Below, piece by piece: positions 34,810 to 43,604 of a stretch of 64,000 bases of DNA. The notes beneath the pieces are model-generated. The model saw only the letters and a program-made list of their open reading frames with translations. It was not told where the DNA came from and ran no database searches. Source of the DNA: JANYLB01 sp963837715 (lineage in GTDB: Bacteria; Actinomycetota; Acidimicrobiia; IMCC26256; JANYLB01); assembly GCA_963837715.1 (NCBI GenBank), contig CAWIOF010000002.1, positions 744,001 to 808,000 of the forward strand, written 5' to 3'. The translations under genes were made by a program, and so were the position numbers. The first letter of the stretch is position 1. Each line of letters begins with the position of its first letter.

Positions 34810-35622
34810 TCATCTTCCCTGGTAGTTCGGGGTGCGCTTCTCCTTGAACGCCAGCGGTCCTTCTTGCGCGTCTTCCGAGGCGAACACCTCCCAGCCGATC
34901 GTGTCCTGGACCTGCATCGCCTCGGCGTCGGGCATGCCCTCCGTCTCGCGGAACGCGCGGAGGATCGCCTGCGTCGACAGCGGACCGCAGGCCGCGATCT
35001 GTTCGGCGACTGCCTTGGCGACCGTGAGCGCGTGACCCTCGGGCGCGAGGCGCGAGACCAAGCCGATCTGGAGTGCTTCGTGCGCGGTGACCGGTCGCGC
35101 CGAGAGCAGGATGTCCATCGCCTGCGCGTAGGGGATCTGGCGGGGGAGGCGCACCGCCGACCCGCCGAGCGGGAACAGGCCGCGGCGCGCTTCCCACACC
35201 CCGAAGATCGCCGTCTCGGCCGCGACGCGCACGTCGGTGCCCTGCAGCATCTCGGTGCCACCGGCGACCGCGTAGCCCTCGACCGCGGCGACGAGCGGCT
35301 TGCGCAACCGGTAGTCGCGCAGCAGCGCCTTCCAGTGGAGGTTCTGCTCCTCGGCCATCCGCTGGCGGACGTGGGGGTCCTCCGACGGTGTGCCCATCGC
35401 CTTGAGGTCGGCACCGGAGCTGAACGTGCCACCCGCGCCGGTGAGGATCGCGCACCGGATCTCGGGCGTGTCGTCGACGTAGGTGAAGCCGTCGGCGAGA
35501 CCGACGAGCATGTCGGGGCTGAGCGCGTTGCGGGCCTCCGGCCGGTTCATCGTCAGCGTGACGACGTGTCCCTCACGTTCGACGGTGCAGTGCTTCGTGC
35601 TCATCGGCAGCAGGTCGGCCAT
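34810..35622 (-). CDS. echA19: EchA19-like enoyl-CoA hydratase for steroid side chain
   Basis: This crotonase-fold hydratase of 270 residues matches mycobacterial EchA19 in many places: VTLTMNRPEARNALS near residue 21, VEGYAVAGGTEMLQGTDVRV near residue 113, WEARRGLFPLGGSAVRLPRQ near residue 142 and the end FKEKRTPNYQGR. EchA19 hydrates enoyl-CoA forms of the steroid side chain. The ATG at 35622 follows GAGGAG. A KstR-type box lies at 35671-35684, between it and the P450. Confidence 0.92.
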   Translation of the reverse strand: MADLLPMSTKHCTVEREGHVVTLTMNRPEARNALSPDMLVGLADGFTYVDDTPEIRCAILTGAGGTFSSGADLKAMGTPSEDPHVRQRMAEEQNLHWKALLRDYRLRKPLVAAVEGYAVAGGTEMLQGTDVRVAAETAIFGVWEARRGLFPLGGSAVRLPRQIPYAQAMDILLSARPVTAHEALQIGLVSRLAPEGHALTVAKAVAEQIAACGPLSTQAILRAFRETEGMPDAEAMQVQDTIGWEVFASEDAQEGPLAFKEKRTPNYQGR

Positions 35623-35670
35623 GGGTCTCGGCGGGCTCCTCGTGGGTGGCTCCCGGGTGCTCCGGGAAGG

Positions 35671-35684
35671 TGGAACCGATTCTA
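35671..35684. promoter_or_regulatory. KstR-type operator between echA19 and the P450
   Basis: TGGAACCGATTCTA fits TnnAACnnGTTnnA with one change (ATT for GTT). It sits 49 bases before the echA19 start and 67 before the P450 start, so it can govern both. Confidence 0.6.
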
Positions 35685-35750
35685 CGTCGTGCTGGTTAGG
35701 CTCCCTGTCGACGCAAGGGCCAGACGGAGGGCAAGACCGAGGGGGACACG

Positions 35751-36962
35751 ATGCCGGTCACCGCGCTCGATCTCACCGATCCCGACTCGTTCGTCGGCGG
35801 TGCGCCGCACGACTTCTACACCTACCTCCGTACCGAGGAGCCGGTCTACTGGCACCCGTCGACGAACCTGCTCGAGCCCGGGTTCTGGGTGCTCACCAAG
35901 TACGCCGACATCATCGCCACCGAGCGCGACGTCGCCACGTACTCCTCAGCGGCCCACGGCGCGCTCATGGAGTCGCAGGACGGCAGCGGCGCCGAGCTCA
36001 TGATGCTCAACCAGGATCCGCCGCAGCACACGCGGCTGCGCAACCTCGTGGCGCGTGGGTTCACCCCGAAGGTCATCAAGAGCATGGAGCCGCACATCAC
36101 CGCGGCGGCCCGAACGATCGTCGACCGGGTCGCCTCGAGCGACGAACCCGTCGACTTCGTGGTCGACTTCGCCGCCGAGCTGCCGCTCGTGGTCATCGCC
36201 GAGCTGCTCGGCATCCCCTACGACGATCGCCACAAGGTGTTCGACTGGTCGAACCGGCTCATCGGCGCGAACGACCCGGAGTACTCGGATTCTCCCGAGC
36301 GCGGCCAGATGGCGGCGATGGAGCTGTACGCGTACGCGCAGAGCCTCGCCGACGCGCGTCGGGCCCGGCCGCTCGACGACATCGTCACCACGCTCATCAC
36401 CGCCGACCTCGAGGGCGAGAAGCTCTCCGACATCGAGTTCAACGTGTTCGTGCTCCTCCTCGCCGTCGCCGGCAACGAGACGACCCGCAACCTGATCTCG
36501 GGCGGGATGCTCACCCTGATGGAGACGCCCGATGAACGCGATCGCCTGGTGGCTGACCTCGACGGGCTGCTCCCCACCGCGGTCGACGAGATGCTGCGGT
36601 GGGTCACCCCGGTGCAGTACTTCCGACGCACCGCCATCCAGGCGGGTGAGATCCGCGGCGTGGAGATCGCCGCGGGTGACGCGATCACCATGTGGTATCC
36701 GGCCGCGAACCGCGACGAAGACGTGTTCCCGGAGCCACAGCGCTTCGACGTCGGCCGTTCGCCGAACGCACACATCGCGTTCGGCGGCCGCGGCCCGCAC
36801 TACTGCCTCGGTGCGAGTCTGGCCAAGATGGAGATCGAGGTCATGTTCCGGGAGCTCCTCACCCGCCTCCCCGACATGCGGCCCGCGGGCGAGGTCGAAC
36901 GGCTCCGCTCCACCCTGATCAGCGGCATCAAGCACATGCCGGTCACCTACACCCCCGAGTGA
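35751..36962 (+). CDS. cyp125: CYP125-like cytochrome P450, steroid side-chain hydroxylase
   Basis: This P450 has 403 residues. The I-helix oxygen-binding motif is AGNETTRN near residue 239, the K-helix ExxR is EMLR near residue 284 and the heme loop is FGGRGPHYCLGASLA near residue 340, with Cys as ligand. The stretches ELPLVVIAELLGIPYDDRHK and DEMLRWVTPVQYFRRTA resemble CYP125 rather than CYP142 as I recall them. CYP125 oxidises the terminal C26 of cholesterol, the first side-chain step. The KstR-type box upstream and the divergent echA19 support this. Confidence 0.85.
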   Translation: MPVTALDLTDPDSFVGGAPHDFYTYLRTEEPVYWHPSTNLLEPGFWVLTKYADIIATERDVATYSSAAHGALMESQDGSGAELMMLNQDPPQHTRLRNLVARGFTPKVIKSMEPHITAAARTIVDRVASSDEPVDFVVDFAAELPLVVIAELLGIPYDDRHKVFDWSNRLIGANDPEYSDSPERGQMAAMELYAYAQSLADARRARPLDDIVTTLITADLEGEKLSDIEFNVFVLLLAVAGNETTRNLISGGMLTLMETPDERDRLVADLDGLLPTAVDEMLRWVTPVQYFRRTAIQAGEIRGVEIAAGDAITMWYPAANRDEDVFPEPQRFDVGRSPNAHIAFGGRGPHYCLGASLAKMEIEVMFRELLTRLPDMRPAGEVERLRSTLISGIKHMPVTYTPE

Positions 36963-38584
36963 CGGGAACCATCCAGGAGCACCACCCCGCGACGCGGCGC
37001 GCCCGGTGGATCGCGCTCGGGTGTGTCGCCCTCGCGCTCGTGCCGATCGGTGTCGTCGTGGTCGCGACGTTCGATCAGTGGCACATCATGCGCGCCACCT
37101 CCGACCAGGCGCTGATCGAGCTGCAGATCCGCGACGTGGGAACCCGGGCCGTGCTGGTCGGCCCGTACTCGCGCTTCGGCTGGTACCACCCGGGGCCTGC
37201 GCTCTTCTACCTGTTCGCGGTGCCGTACCGGCTCCTCGGCGCCGGCCTGATCGCCGTTCCCCTCACGGCGCTCGCCCTCAACGCGGCGTGTGTCGTCTCG
37301 ATCGGGTGGCTGGGCCGGCGCCGCGGGGGCCTCGTGCTCATGGCGCTGCTGCTCATCGGGACGCTGCTGCTCATCGGCGCACTCGGGGGATCCGCCCTGC
37401 GCGATGTGTGGAACCCCATCGTCACGGTGCTTCCGCTCGTGGTGCTGGTGCTCGTGGCGTGGTCGGCGCTCGAGGGCGACGGCTGGGCGCTGCCGGTCGC
37501 CGTCGGAGTCGGGTCGTTCCTCGTCCAGGCCCACGTCGGGTACGCGGGCGCGGTGGGGGTCCTGCTGGTCTGGGCGGTGGTGGGGCTGGTCGTGCGGTCG
37601 CGGCGCGACCTCGGGTCGCTCGCCCCGACCCTCGTAGCCGCCGCGGTCGTCGGCGCGGTGCTGTGGGCGCTCCCCGCGGTGGAGCAGTTCACGCATCATC
37701 CCGGCAACCTCGGTCTCGTCCTGCACTTCGGTCGGGATCCCTCGGTTCCGGTGCACGGACTGGCCGACGGTTGGCACGTCGTGGCGCACGCGCTGTCGTG
37801 GCGGATGCCGTGGGCGACGGGTGCCACCCCGTTCAACGCGTTCGTGGGGGAAGTCGCGCTCGCGGGGCCCGCGGCGTTCCCCGCGGGCCTGCTCGCGCTC
37901 GCCTGCGCCGGGATCGTGGCGGGTGTCCGGGGGGAGTGGCGAGCGGTCCGACTCGACGTCACGGTCGGTCTCACCCTCGTGGCCGCGACGATCTCGTTCG
38001 GTCGACTCAGCGGTCCGATGTTCCCGTACCTCGTGGTGTGGGTCTGGGGCCCGGCGATGTTGGTGTGGATCGGTGCGGTCTGGAGCCTCTGGTGTGCCGT
38101 GGCCGCGCCGGCCCGGGCCCGGGCCACGCGCGTCGCGCTGCCGGTGCTCGTGGGCCTGCTCGGCCTCGCGGCGGTGGTGGTGGCCGCCGGCGCCGCGTCC
38201 GTCGAGGTCGTCCGGCCGGATCAGGCGGCGGCGACGCGCCGGTTCTCGGCGGCGGCGCGGCGCGCGGTCGCCGACGGTCGCGGCGCCGTGGTGCTCGACG
38301 CGTTCGGAGAGCCCCGGGCCCGGTCGGTGGGGGTCGGGCTCGCGCTGGAGCTCGAGCGTCACGGGATCCCCATCGAGGTGCCCCCCGACCAGGGTCTCGC
38401 GTACGGGGCCGATCGGACCGCCGACGGTGGGTCCGTCCGGGCGCGCCTCGCGATCGCCCCGCCCGACCTCGTCGCCGACACGCCGGACTCGCGAGGCTGG
38501 GAGCTGCTGGCCCGCGCGCGCCTGGGGCCGGAGCAGGACGGCGACCACCCTGCCGACCTCGGGCTCTACCGGATCCCGGGCTGA
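36959..38584 (+). CDS. Large polytopic membrane protein, GT-C-like
   Basis: I cannot name a function. The 541-residue protein has about 11 hydrophobic segments. A motif near residue 40 (DQALIELQIRDVGTRAVLVG) and HPGPALFYLFAVPYRLLG near residue 80 have the look of GT-C glycosyltransferases with an acidic first loop. The last 100 residues are soluble. Its GTG overlaps the stop of the P450 gene (GTGA), so they are probably translated together, which is unusual for a P450. Confidence 0.65.
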   Translation: MTGTIQEHHPATRRARWIALGCVALALVPIGVVVVATFDQWHIMRATSDQALIELQIRDVGTRAVLVGPYSRFGWYHPGPALFYLFAVPYRLLGAGLIAVPLTALALNAACVVSIGWLGRRRGGLVLMALLLIGTLLLIGALGGSALRDVWNPIVTVLPLVVLVLVAWSALEGDGWALPVAVGVGSFLVQAHVGYAGAVGVLLVWAVVGLVVRSRRDLGSLAPTLVAAAVVGAVLWALPAVEQFTHHPGNLGLVLHFGRDPSVPVHGLADGWHVVAHALSWRMPWATGATPFNAFVGEVALAGPAAFPAGLLALACAGIVAGVRGEWRAVRLDVTVGLTLVAATISFGRLSGPMFPYLVVWVWGPAMLVWIGAVWSLWCAVAAPARARATRVALPVLVGLLGLAAVVVAAGAASVEVVRPDQAAATRRFSAAARRAVADGRGAVVLDAFGEPRARSVGVGLALELERHGIPIEVPPDQGLAYGADRTADGGSVRARLAIAPPDLVADTPDSRGWELLARARLGPEQDGDHPADLGLYRIPG

Positions 38585-38622
38585 GTCGAGCAGGACGAGC
38601 GCGGCGCCTTGCAGGGCGCGAA

Positions 38623-38636
38623 TAGAACGTGTTCTA
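38623..38636. promoter_or_regulatory. KstR-type operator before acyl-CoA synthetase
   Basis: TAGAACGTGTTCTA matches the KstR box TnnAACnnGTTnnA at every fixed position. It is 45 bases upstream of the ATG at 38682, between the membrane protein and the synthetase. Confidence 0.75.
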
Positions 38637-38681
38637 CTTGGCTGGTTCGGCACTGAGGACACAACCCGAGGGGGAACACGC

Positions 38682-40232
38682 ATGGCCGGTGGGTTCTGGG
38701 TACACGCGACCGAAGACCCGTCGTACCTGGCGGTCGTCGACCCCGACGGCACCGAGTACACCGCGGGAGAGCTGCTCGCCCGCTCGAACCAACTGGTCCA
38801 CGGGCTGCGATCGCTCGGCCTCCAGCCCGGTGACGCCATCGCCGAGGTGCTCCCGAACGGAGTCGCGCCGGTCGAGCTGTTCCTCGCCGCGACCCAGGCC
38901 GGCATCTACCTCACGCCGATCAACTTCCACCTGACCGGCCCCGAGATCGCCTACATCATCAAGGACTGCGAGGCGAAGGCCGTCTTCGTCCACCCGCGCT
39001 ACGCCGAGGCCGGTACTGCGGCCGTCGACGAGCTCGACTTCCCGAAGGAGGCGCGGTTCTCGGTGGGTGGCGACATCCCCGGCTTCCGCCCGGTCGAGGA
39101 GCTGCTCGACGGTCAACCGACGACCACCCCGGAAGACCGTCGGCCCGGAGTCACGATGCACTACACGTCGGGCACGACCGGCCAGCCGAAGGGTGTGCGG
39201 CGCACGCTGCCCGATGCCGACGTCGACGTGAGCGCCGAGATGAACTCGCTGTTCCTCATGCTCTTCGGCATCCCACCTCAGGACGGCAACGTCCACCTCG
39301 TGACGTCGCCGAACTACCACACCGCGGTCACGACCTTCGGTGGCAACGCGTTGCACGCCGGCCACACGCTCGTGTTCATGGACAAGTGGCAGCCCGAGGA
39401 CACACTCGAGAAGATCGAGAAGTACGGCGTCACCCACACCCACATGGTCCCGACGCAGTTCCACCGGATGCTCGCCCTCCCCGACGACGTGCGGGCCAAG
39501 TACGACGTGTCGTCGATGAAGTGGGCGATCCACGCGGCCGCGCCGTGCCCCGTCGACGTGAAGCGCAAGATGCTCGACTGGTGGGGTCCGGTGATCTACG
39601 AGTACTACGCGGCCACCGAGGGCGGCGGCACGCTCGCGACACCGGAGCAGTGGCTCGAGCACCCGGGCACGGTCGGGACTGCCTGGCCGATCTCCACGCT
39701 GCGGATCGTCGACGACGACATGAACGACGTCGAGACCGGGACGCCCGGCACCGTGTACATGAAGATGGACACCGCGCAGTTCGAGTACAAGGGCGACAAG
39801 GCCAAGACCGAGGAGAACCGGCTCGAGGGGTTCTTCACCGTCGGCGACATCGGCTACCTCACCGAAGACGGCTACCTGTTCCTCTGCGATCGCAAGTCCG
39901 ACATGATCATCTCGGGCGGAGTGAACATCTACCCGGCCGAGATCGAGGGCGAGATCCTCACCAACCCGAAGGTCGCCGACGCCGCGGTGTTCGGCATCCC
40001 CGACGACGACTGGGGTGAGCAGATCAAGGCCGTGATCGAGCTCGCGCCGGGCAACGAGCCGAGCGACGCGCTCGCCGACGAGCTCCTCGAGTACCTCCGG
40101 CCCCGCCTCGCGAAGTACAAGTGGCCGAAGACGATCGACTTCTCCGACGCGCTCCCGCGTGAGCCGACGGGCAAGCTCCTGAAGCGCAAGCTCCGCGACC
40201 CGTACTGGGAAGGCCGCGAGCGCGCGATCTGA
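38682..40232 (+). CDS. AMP-forming acyl-CoA synthetase (FadD4-like)
   Basis: This 516-residue ligase has the phosphate loop YTSGTTGQPKGVRRT near residue 163, HAAAPCPVDVKRKMLDWWGP near residue 285, EYYAATEGGG near residue 307 and the hinge region DRKSDMIISGGVNIYPAEIE near residue 405. The closing PTGKLLKRKL holds the catalytic Lys. The pattern recalls mycobacterial FadD4. It activates a carboxylate, perhaps a bile-acid or steroid side-chain acid, but the substrate is not certain. The perfect KstR box upstream indicates steroid control. Confidence 0.88.
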   Translation: MAGGFWVHATEDPSYLAVVDPDGTEYTAGELLARSNQLVHGLRSLGLQPGDAIAEVLPNGVAPVELFLAATQAGIYLTPINFHLTGPEIAYIIKDCEAKAVFVHPRYAEAGTAAVDELDFPKEARFSVGGDIPGFRPVEELLDGQPTTTPEDRRPGVTMHYTSGTTGQPKGVRRTLPDADVDVSAEMNSLFLMLFGIPPQDGNVHLVTSPNYHTAVTTFGGNALHAGHTLVFMDKWQPEDTLEKIEKYGVTHTHMVPTQFHRMLALPDDVRAKYDVSSMKWAIHAAAPCPVDVKRKMLDWWGPVIYEYYAATEGGGTLATPEQWLEHPGTVGTAWPISTLRIVDDDMNDVETGTPGTVYMKMDTAQFEYKGDKAKTEENRLEGFFTVGDIGYLTEDGYLFLCDRKSDMIISGGVNIYPAEIEGEILTNPKVADAAVFGIPDDDWGEQIKAVIELAPGNEPSDALADELLEYLRPRLAKYKWPKTIDFSDALPREPTGKLLKRKLRDPYWEGRERAI

Positions 40233-40286
40233 CCCCCTCGACGCCCGACGCCCGCCCGCGGCGCATCCCCGGTGAAAGGAACTGCA

Positions 40287-41249
40287 GTGTCCGAAGTCCT
40301 GTTGGAGCAACACGTCCTCGAGTATCCGGGTGGCTACACCCGTTCGACGGGCCCCGTCGTGGGCCGGTTCCTCACCAGCCTGCGCGACGGGCGCTTCGAG
40401 GGGATCCGCGGCAGCGACGGGAAGGTGATCGTCCCGCCGACCGAGTACGACCCGTACACCGCAGCCGCACTCAGCGAGTTCGTCGAGGTCGGGCCGGCCG
40501 GTGTCGTCACGTCGTGGACCTGGGTCGCCGAGCCGCGGGTCGGCAAGCAACCGCTCGACCGCCCCTTCGCGTGGGCGCTGATCCAACTCGACGGGGCCGA
40601 CACCACGTTGCTCCAGGCGGTCGCGGTCGACGACGCCGATGCGATGAGCGTCGGGATGCGCGTGCAGCCGCGCTGGCGGACCGAGCGCGTCGGCTCGATC
40701 AGGGACATCGAGGCCTTCGTGCCCGAGGGCTCCGAGCCGCTCGTGGTCCCCACGCCGGCTCCCGACGCCGAGCCCGTCACCGGGATCGTCACGCCGACCC
40801 GCCTCGAGTACGAGATCAACGCGGGGATCGCGCCGAGCAAGTACCTGCGGGGTCTTGCCGAGGGCAAGGTGATCGGTCAGCGCGCGGTCGACTCCGAGCA
40901 GGTCTACGTGCCGCCCCGCGGATCCGACCCGACGACGGGTGAGCCGACCACCGTCGAGGTGGAGGTCGCCGACAGCGGGACCGTCACCACCTTCTGTGTG
41001 GTCAACGTGCCGGGCCTCTCGGAGCTCGCCCCCGAGATCCCCTACGTGTGCGCGCAGATCCTGCTCGACGGCGCCAACACCGCATGGTTCGGGCTCATCC
41101 AGGGTCTGCCGGCCGAAGACGTCCGCATGGGTCTGCGGGTCAAGGCGGTCTGGGCCGACGAGCTGATCCCGAGCGCCGCGAGCATCAAGTGGTTCGAGCC
41201 GAGCGGCGAACCCGACGCCCCCTACGAGAGCTACCGGGAGTACGCATGA
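40287..41249 (+). CDS. Protein with two DUF35 domains (Rv3521-like)
   Basis: This 320-residue protein contains two DUF35 OB-fold repeats. The first covers about residues 20-150 (FVEVGPAGVVTSWTWVAEPR) and the second about 160-300 (VEVADSGTVTTFCVVNVPGL). No full zinc ribbon is visible. I chose the GTG at 40287 because AAAGGA lies seven bases upstream. As with Rv3521 before ltp4 and ltp3 in mycobacteria, it precedes two Ltp genes, and one DUF35 domain may bind each. Confidence 0.82.
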   Translation: MSEVLLEQHVLEYPGGYTRSTGPVVGRFLTSLRDGRFEGIRGSDGKVIVPPTEYDPYTAAALSEFVEVGPAGVVTSWTWVAEPRVGKQPLDRPFAWALIQLDGADTTLLQAVAVDDADAMSVGMRVQPRWRTERVGSIRDIEAFVPEGSEPLVVPTPAPDAEPVTGIVTPTRLEYEINAGIAPSKYLRGLAEGKVIGQRAVDSEQVYVPPRGSDPTTGEPTTVEVEVADSGTVTTFCVVNVPGLSELAPEIPYVCAQILLDGANTAWFGLIQGLPAEDVRMGLRVKAVWADELIPSAASIKWFEPSGEPDAPYESYREYA

Positions 41250-41330
41250 GCAGCGAGCGCAACGGAGCCGCCGGACGGGGCGGGAAGGATCTCGACCGGT
41301 GGGCGGTCGAGGCGGCGGAGCGGAGCGCGC
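41247..41330 (+). repeat. Intercistronic two-module repeat, subtype 1
   Basis: Module A begins at the DUF35 stop codon (TGAGCAGCGAGCGCAACGGA and onward). Module B (GGTGGGCGGTCGAGGCGGCG, about 41298) ends two bases before the ATG of the next gene. The whole 83-bp gap is repeat. Confidence 0.75.
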
Positions 41331-41331
41331 C

Positions 41332-42390
41332 ATGAGAGACGTCGCAGTGGTCGGGTTCGCGCAGAACATCGCGGATCACGACCGGGAACGCAACGAAGTC
41401 GAGTTCATCATCCCGGTCGTGCGCGACGCGGTCGCGCAATCGGGGATCGCGCGCCACGACATCGGGTTCACCGTGTCGGGTTCGTGCGACTACCTCTCCG
41501 GCGGGCCCTTCACGTTCGTGCAGGGCCTCGACGCGGTGGGGGCGTGGCCGCCCATCAAGGAGAGCCACGTCGAGATGGACGCCGCGTGGGCGCTCTACGA
41601 GGCGTGGATCTCGATCCAGGTCGGCGACGTCGACTCGGCGTTGATCTACGGGTTCGGGAAGTCGTCGCTCGGCGACGTGCACGAGATCTTCAACCTGATG
41701 AACGACCCGTACACGGTGGCGCCGCTGTGGCCGTCGACGGTCGACCTCGCCGCCTTGCAGGCGTGTGCGGCGATCGCCGCCGACGTGACGAACGAGCGCG
41801 AGCTCGCCGAGATCGCGTCGCGCACCCGCAAGGCCGCGCTCGGGAACCCGCACGCGATCGCCGGCCGCGACGCCGGCGCCGACGTGCTGCTGGCCGAGCC
41901 CGTCACCCACGTGCCGCTGCGCGACTCCGACATCGCGCCCGTCACCGACGGCGCCGCCGCGATCGTGCTCGCGGCGGGAGACCTGGCCCGGAAGGCCAGC
42001 ACCCGACCCGCGTGGATCCGGGGGATCGAGCACCGGATCGAGCCGCTCGCGCTCGGCGTGCGCGACCTGACCCGGTCGGAGTCGACCCGACTCGCGGCCG
42101 AGGCCGCGCGGGTGGCCGACGGTCCGGTCGAGGTCGCCGAGCTCCACGCGCAGTTCAGCCACGAGGAGCCGATCTTGCGGGCCGCGCTCGGCCTCGGGCC
42201 CGACGTTCCCGTGAACCCGTCGGGCGGACCGCTCGGCGCGAACCCGATCATGGCGACCGGGCTCATCCGCATCGGTGAGGTCGCCACCCGCATCACGTCG
42301 GGCGAGGTGAGCCGCGGCGTCGCCCACGCGTCCCAGGGGCCGTGCCTGCAACAGAACCTCGTGTGTGTCCTCGAAGGAGAAGTGAGCTGA
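41332..42390 (+). CDS. ltp4: Ltp4-like thiolase-fold protein
   Basis: This 352-residue protein of the Ltp group has SGSCDYLSGGPFTFVQGLDA near residue 44, HVEMDAAWALYEAWIS near residue 76 and the C-terminal VNPSGGPLGANPIMATGLIR near residue 298. The canonical thiolase Cys is absent: the expected spot reads VEMDAAWALYEA. A retro-aldol or helper role is therefore more likely than thiolysis. It is 38 residues shorter than most Ltp proteins. Together with 42390-43556 it mirrors ltp4-ltp3 of the mycobacterial cholesterol locus. Confidence 0.78.
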   Translation: MRDVAVVGFAQNIADHDRERNEVEFIIPVVRDAVAQSGIARHDIGFTVSGSCDYLSGGPFTFVQGLDAVGAWPPIKESHVEMDAAWALYEAWISIQVGDVDSALIYGFGKSSLGDVHEIFNLMNDPYTVAPLWPSTVDLAALQACAAIAADVTNERELAEIASRTRKAALGNPHAIAGRDAGADVLLAEPVTHVPLRDSDIAPVTDGAAAIVLAAGDLARKASTRPAWIRGIEHRIEPLALGVRDLTRSESTRLAAEAARVADGPVEVAELHAQFSHEEPILRAALGLGPDVPVNPSGGPLGANPIMATGLIRIGEVATRITSGEVSRGVAHASQGPCLQQNLVCVLEGEVS

Positions 42391-43556
42391 TGGCCGGCCG
42401 TCGCACTGCAGTGATCGGGGTCGGCCAGACCCGTCACGTCACCGCCCGCCACGACGTGTCGATCGCCGGCCTCGTGCGCGAGGCCGCCGTCGAGGCGCTC
42501 GAGGACGCGGGGATGGACTGGTCCGACATCGACGCGGTCGTGATCGGCAAGGCCCCCGACATGTTCGAGGGCGTCGTCATGCCCGAGATGTACCTCGCCG
42601 ACGCGCTCGGCGCGACGAACAAGCCGATGCTCCGCGTGCACACCGCGGGCAGCGTCGGCGGGTCGACCGCGATCGTCGCGTCGAAGCTCGTCGCCGCAGG
42701 CGTGCACGAACGTGTGCTCACCGTCGCGTTCGAGAAGCAGTCGGAGAGCAACGCGACCTGGGGCCTCACGGTCTCCATGCCGTTCCAGGCCCCGCTCGTC
42801 GCCGGTGCCGGCGGCTACTTCGCGCCGCTCATCCGGGCGTACATGGCCCGTTCGGGCGCGCCGCGCCACATCGGCCACCTCGTGTCGGTGAAGGACCGCC
42901 TCGCGGCACTGCGCAACCCGAAGGCGCACCTCCACCTCCCCGACATCGACCTCAAGATGGTCGAGGAGTCGTTCCTGCTGTGGGACCCGCTCCGGTACCT
43001 CGACGTGTGCCCGAGCTCCGACGGCGCGATGGCGCTCGTGATCGGCAGCGAGGATGTCGCCGAGGCGTCGTCGAGCCCGAAGGCGTGGATCCACGGCACC
43101 GCGATGCGCTCGGAGCCGACGATGTTCGCCGGTCGCGACCAGGTGAGCCCGCAGGCCGGCAAGGACTGCGCCGCCGACGTGTACGCGCAGGCCGGGATCA
43201 CGAACCCGCGCGAGGACTTCGACGTCGCCGAGGTCTACGTGCCGTTCTCCTGGTACGAGCCGATGTGGCTCGAGAACCTGGGCTTCTGCGCGGAGGGCGA
43301 CGGCTGGAAGCTCACCGAGGCCGGCGCCACCGCACCCGACGGCGACATCCCGTGGAACCCATCGGGCGGCGTCCTGTCGTCGAACCCGATCGGCGCCTCG
43401 GGGATGATCCGGTTCGGCGAAGCCGCCCAGCAGGTGCGTGAGCGGGCCGGCGACTACCAGGTCCCGCTCAAGACCGGGAAGGCGCTCGGCCAGGCCTACG
43501 GCGGCGGCTCCCAGTTCTTCAGCATGTGGGTCGTCGGCAACCAGAAGCCCGAGTAG
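42390..43556 (+). CDS. ltp3: Ltp3-like thiolase-fold protein
   Basis: This 388-residue Ltp protein has VIGVGQTRHVTARHDVS at the start, VHTAGSVGGSTAIVASKLVA near residue 86, the active-site region CPSSDGAMALVIG near residue 205 and NPSGGVLSSNPIGASGM near residue 324. At the thiolase Cys position it reads HTAGSVGG, so again no nucleophilic Cys. Its start overlaps the previous stop (TGATG), so the two Ltp proteins are probably made together and may form a hetero-oligomer with the double-DUF35 protein. Confidence 0.8.
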   Translation: MAGRRTAVIGVGQTRHVTARHDVSIAGLVREAAVEALEDAGMDWSDIDAVVIGKAPDMFEGVVMPEMYLADALGATNKPMLRVHTAGSVGGSTAIVASKLVAAGVHERVLTVAFEKQSESNATWGLTVSMPFQAPLVAGAGGYFAPLIRAYMARSGAPRHIGHLVSVKDRLAALRNPKAHLHLPDIDLKMVEESFLLWDPLRYLDVCPSSDGAMALVIGSEDVAEASSSPKAWIHGTAMRSEPTMFAGRDQVSPQAGKDCAADVYAQAGITNPREDFDVAEVYVPFSWYEPMWLENLGFCAEGDGWKLTEAGATAPDGDIPWNPSGGVLSSNPIGASGMIRFGEAAQQVRERAGDYQVPLKTGKALGQAYGGGSQFFSMWVVGNQKPE

Positions 43557-43604
43557 CGCCTTCCCCCGTCGCTGGGGCGGTGGACGGTCGGGGAGGAGAG
43601 TGCG

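Noticed and set aside
41247..41330. A short peptide gene starting at 41246 in the repeat
   Set aside because: The open frame exists only because the modules read without stops; other copies of the repeat do not keep a start, stop or ribosome site.
38634..41369. A 911-residue open frame on the minus strand
   Set aside because: It is antisense to the acyl-CoA synthetase and double-DUF35 genes; no domain is visible.
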